From Silene latifolia (Eukaryota; Streptophyta; Magnoliopsida; Caryophyllales; Caryophyllaceae), in the NCBI RefSeq assembly GCF_048544455.1, contig NC_133536.1, positions 200,635,325 to 200,699,324 on the forward strand: a stretch of DNA of 64,000 bases. Reading direction: 5' to 3'. The notes below the pieces were generated by a model. It worked only from the letters and a program-made list of their open reading frames with translations, did not search any database and was not told the DNA's origin. A program made the translations under genes and the position numbers. Below are positions 62,080 to 64,000 of the stretch, in pieces. Position 1 is the stretch's first letter; each line of letters begins with the position of its first letter.

Positions 62080-63548
62080 TGATGCGTGCATTTTATATAG
62101 TCTTTCTAACCTTATTTGCACGCATTTCTATGCATATTACGTAGTATTAAGCTACAAATGTCTCCCGAATTGTCTACTTTGGTTTCTCTTGTCCTATTTG
62201 CAGGAATGAACCAAAGAGAAACGGAATCAAGCTTATAACATGTCCCTATGCATGTATTTAGGATATGAATTGAGTCGGAGCTTGGAAACTACTATTTGGT
62301 GATGCGCGTAGAAGTAAAGTAGCTAGGCGAGCAAAAGAAGAGCTTTAAATTACTAGTGCCTATTTTGAGGAGATATATCTCGAGTTATACAACATATATT
62401 CAAGATATTCTAATTAGAGATGAAATGTTATCCTCGTAGCTTTCCAATGCCACAAAAATCGCTTGTTTCTGACAAGTAACGAAGAAATGGCGGCCGTTTG
62501 AAGTTCAGTGCGCGAAGCAGGAATTACGCGCTGGAAACCACTCGATCGAGTATTATAGTGCTCGGTCGAGTACTTTTTCTGTTCGATCGAGAGGTGCCTT
62601 TTTGGTGGTCCTCGATCGAGTACTTTTTGTGCTCGATCGATAGGTTTTTGCTAGGAGTTACTCGATCAAGGAGTTCTAATGTCCTCGATCGAGGACTTTT
62701 CTATCTGACGCAAGATTTTAATATCTTGTTATCGTTTTAGGTCCAATAAATATCTCTCCTATAAATAGGAGAGACTTAATTAGGTTTAGGGTGCTTTTTT
62801 TATCACTTTTCCTCTGCTCTTTATACTGTTCGACGTTACACTGCTCTTTATTTTCCAGATCTCAACCTTTGTAATTTCCTTTCTCTCTTTTATGATAATT
62901 CTTCTTTGCACATCTCTTTTTACCATGTTTGTTCTTGCTTTATCTTTCGTTGTTGTCTTACTTATTATAACGAGTAGCTAGATCCCTTGTGTTAGGGTAT
63001 AGGGGAGCCATGGTGATTAGGGAGATTGAGATTAGATGGTTAGGTTTGGCTGAATTTGGTTTGTGTTGTTAATCACTGCAATTAACTATAATTAGCTGCT
63101 TGAGTCGATGTATTTAGCTAGTTAATTTCGTTACCCCTTGACCTAGATCGAAAGATTGGAAGGGGTAAGACTTTCAATGAATATTAGGACATTCTAATGA
63201 GGGTGAAAGCTAAGTTAGTAATGTTTTAGGGCGAATAGCGGACCGAGAGGACCTTTTCACTACCCTGCAGACCGAATTTATGCCAACCTTTAACTCTAGT
63301 TTTGGATTCTTAGGAAACCATGGTGAACCGACAATCCTAGCACTTCCCTCTCTTATTTGATCACATCTTTCTTTTACCGCCCTTTAGTTTAGCATATCAA
63401 CTCAAACTCCCTGTTTTGTGACCATAGACAGATTGAATAACAAGTAGATAGTAACCACCTTCCTATGGATACGATACCCGACTTACCTCTGTTGCATAAG
63501 TTAGAGTCAGTTGGTTTTATTTTTGATAGGGTTGCGACAAACGTGTCA
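62080..63548 (+). repeat. R6 5' LTR
   Basis: It starts TGATGCGTGC and ends ACGTGTCA. A TATA box (TATAAATA, 62760-62767) lies inside a short inverted repeat (TCTCCTATAAATAGGAGA). Six or more CTCGATCGAG-type palindromes occupy 62539-62697, just upstream of the TATA box. Confidence 0.85.
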
Positions 63549-63552
63549 AATT

Positions 63553-63571
63553 TTGGCGCCGTTGCCGGGGA
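63553..63571 (+). other. R6 primer-binding site
   Basis: TTGGCGCCGTTGCCGGGGA follows the LTR after a few bases. This sequence is characteristic of Athila-lineage elements. Confidence 0.85.
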
Positions 63572-63757
63572 GGCAACTATTTTATTTACTTGTTTATTTT
63601 TGTCTGTCTTTAGCCTCAAGGAATTTATTCCCTGAGGTAGTTCTTCCATTTCTCCTTTAGTGTTGTTTTGATAGGTCCTACAGGTCCTACCTAGACAGGA
63701 TTCTAGGAGAAAGATTATCAAAGGGAAGGCTTGAGTACCTTTGATTCTTCTGCCAAG

Positions 63758-64000
63758 ATGTCTAGCGTCTCCAGAATTATAGCACAGTTTGAAGCTCGGA
63801 ATGCAAGATCTGACAAGCTGGAGAGTAGACAATCTTAGGGTAGTCCACCTCAGTTCCATAATACGGCGCAACATGTGGTCTACTATGAGAGATGTGGTGC
63901 TGCGGGGCGCGATGCTGTTATTTGTTTGGCAGAGAACGACGAAGTCTATGCGTTTAACCAGCATAGACAAGCTAGTCATTCCTTTGCATATGTGCCGCCA
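63758..64000 (+). pseudogene. R6 gag, N-terminal part
   Basis: From the ATG at 63758 the frame reads MSSVSRIIAQFEARNARSDK and meets a TAG stop at 63836-63838, after which the same frame stays open to the window end. I do not recognise a domain in this short piece; its position after the primer-binding site suggests gag. The in-frame stop suggests a defective copy, unless translation starts downstream. Confidence 0.5.

Larger units (their letters stand above)
62080..64000 (+). mobile_element. R6: second Athila-like retrotransposon, truncated by window end
   Basis: A 1,469-bp 5' LTR (62080-63548) is followed by an Athila-type primer-binding site and the beginning of a gag frame. It interrupts the RNase H region of R1. 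The target duplication cannot be confirmed because the right end is outside the window. Confidence 0.85.

Overview
This window looks like nuclear DNA of a eudicot plant. It is AT-rich, has one four-exon secretory class III peroxidase gene with plant splice sites and a TATA box, and is otherwise made almost entirely of plant transposable elements (MULE, hAT, CACTA and Stowaway DNA elements; copia, Tat and Athila LTR elements; a LINE). The families would suit a member of the Caryophyllales, perhaps Caryophyllaceae, but this is only an impression. Apart from the peroxidase I see no intact host gene; a 97-codon reading frame inside a CACTA element is a second possible gene.

Layout. 1-369: tail of a Mutator-like element (MULE). 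370-2272: intergenic DNA with a hAT-type MITE (1484-2040). 2281-9620: a 7.3-kb MULE carrying a plant-mobile-domain (PMD) pseudogene (+), a GRF zinc-finger remnant (-) and a transposase-SWIM-OTU pseudogene (-). 9637-12088: intergenic DNA with Stowaway-like MITEs. 12161-15112: the peroxidase gene. 15113-23872: intergenic DNA with MITEs, a 1.75-kb CACTA element with the small ORF, and a degraded copia element. 23873-25935: remnant of a second CACTA element. About 25936-28190: 5'-truncated LINE, minus strand.

From about 28190 to the end, LTR retrotransposons are stacked inside each other. Target-site duplications (TSDs) give the order. R1, an Athila-like element (+), is the host (28190-28373 and 58622-62079). 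R2, an LTR element of opposite orientation, sits in the R1 gag frame (28374-58621, TSD GGAAA). R3, a solo LTR of the R2 family, sits in the 3' LTR of R2 (29062-49740, TSD ACAAC). R4, a 19.4-kb Tat/Ogre-like element, sits in R3 (29497-48857, TSD CGGAC). R5, a solo LTR distantly like that of R4, sits inside R2 (54942-56617, TSD TACTC). A small MITE sits in the R2 reading frame (53090-53267, TSD CAAACATA). R6, a second Athila-like element, cuts R1 at 62080 and runs off the window.

How the genes relate. R4 has a complete gag-pro-RT-RNaseH-RNaseH-integrase order in one frame broken by four stop codons, plus two spliced genes on the opposite strand between integrase and the 3' LTR; one encodes a PMD. 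A PMD gene also rides in the MULE, so class I and class II elements here share cargo. R2 lacks gag-pol and carries only an ATHILA ORF-1-like frame, so it would need proteins from another element to move. Two palindromic sequence themes, ACTCGATCGAGT and a GAGGCGCAGCA...TGCTGCGTC hairpin, recur in non-coding parts of the retroelements.
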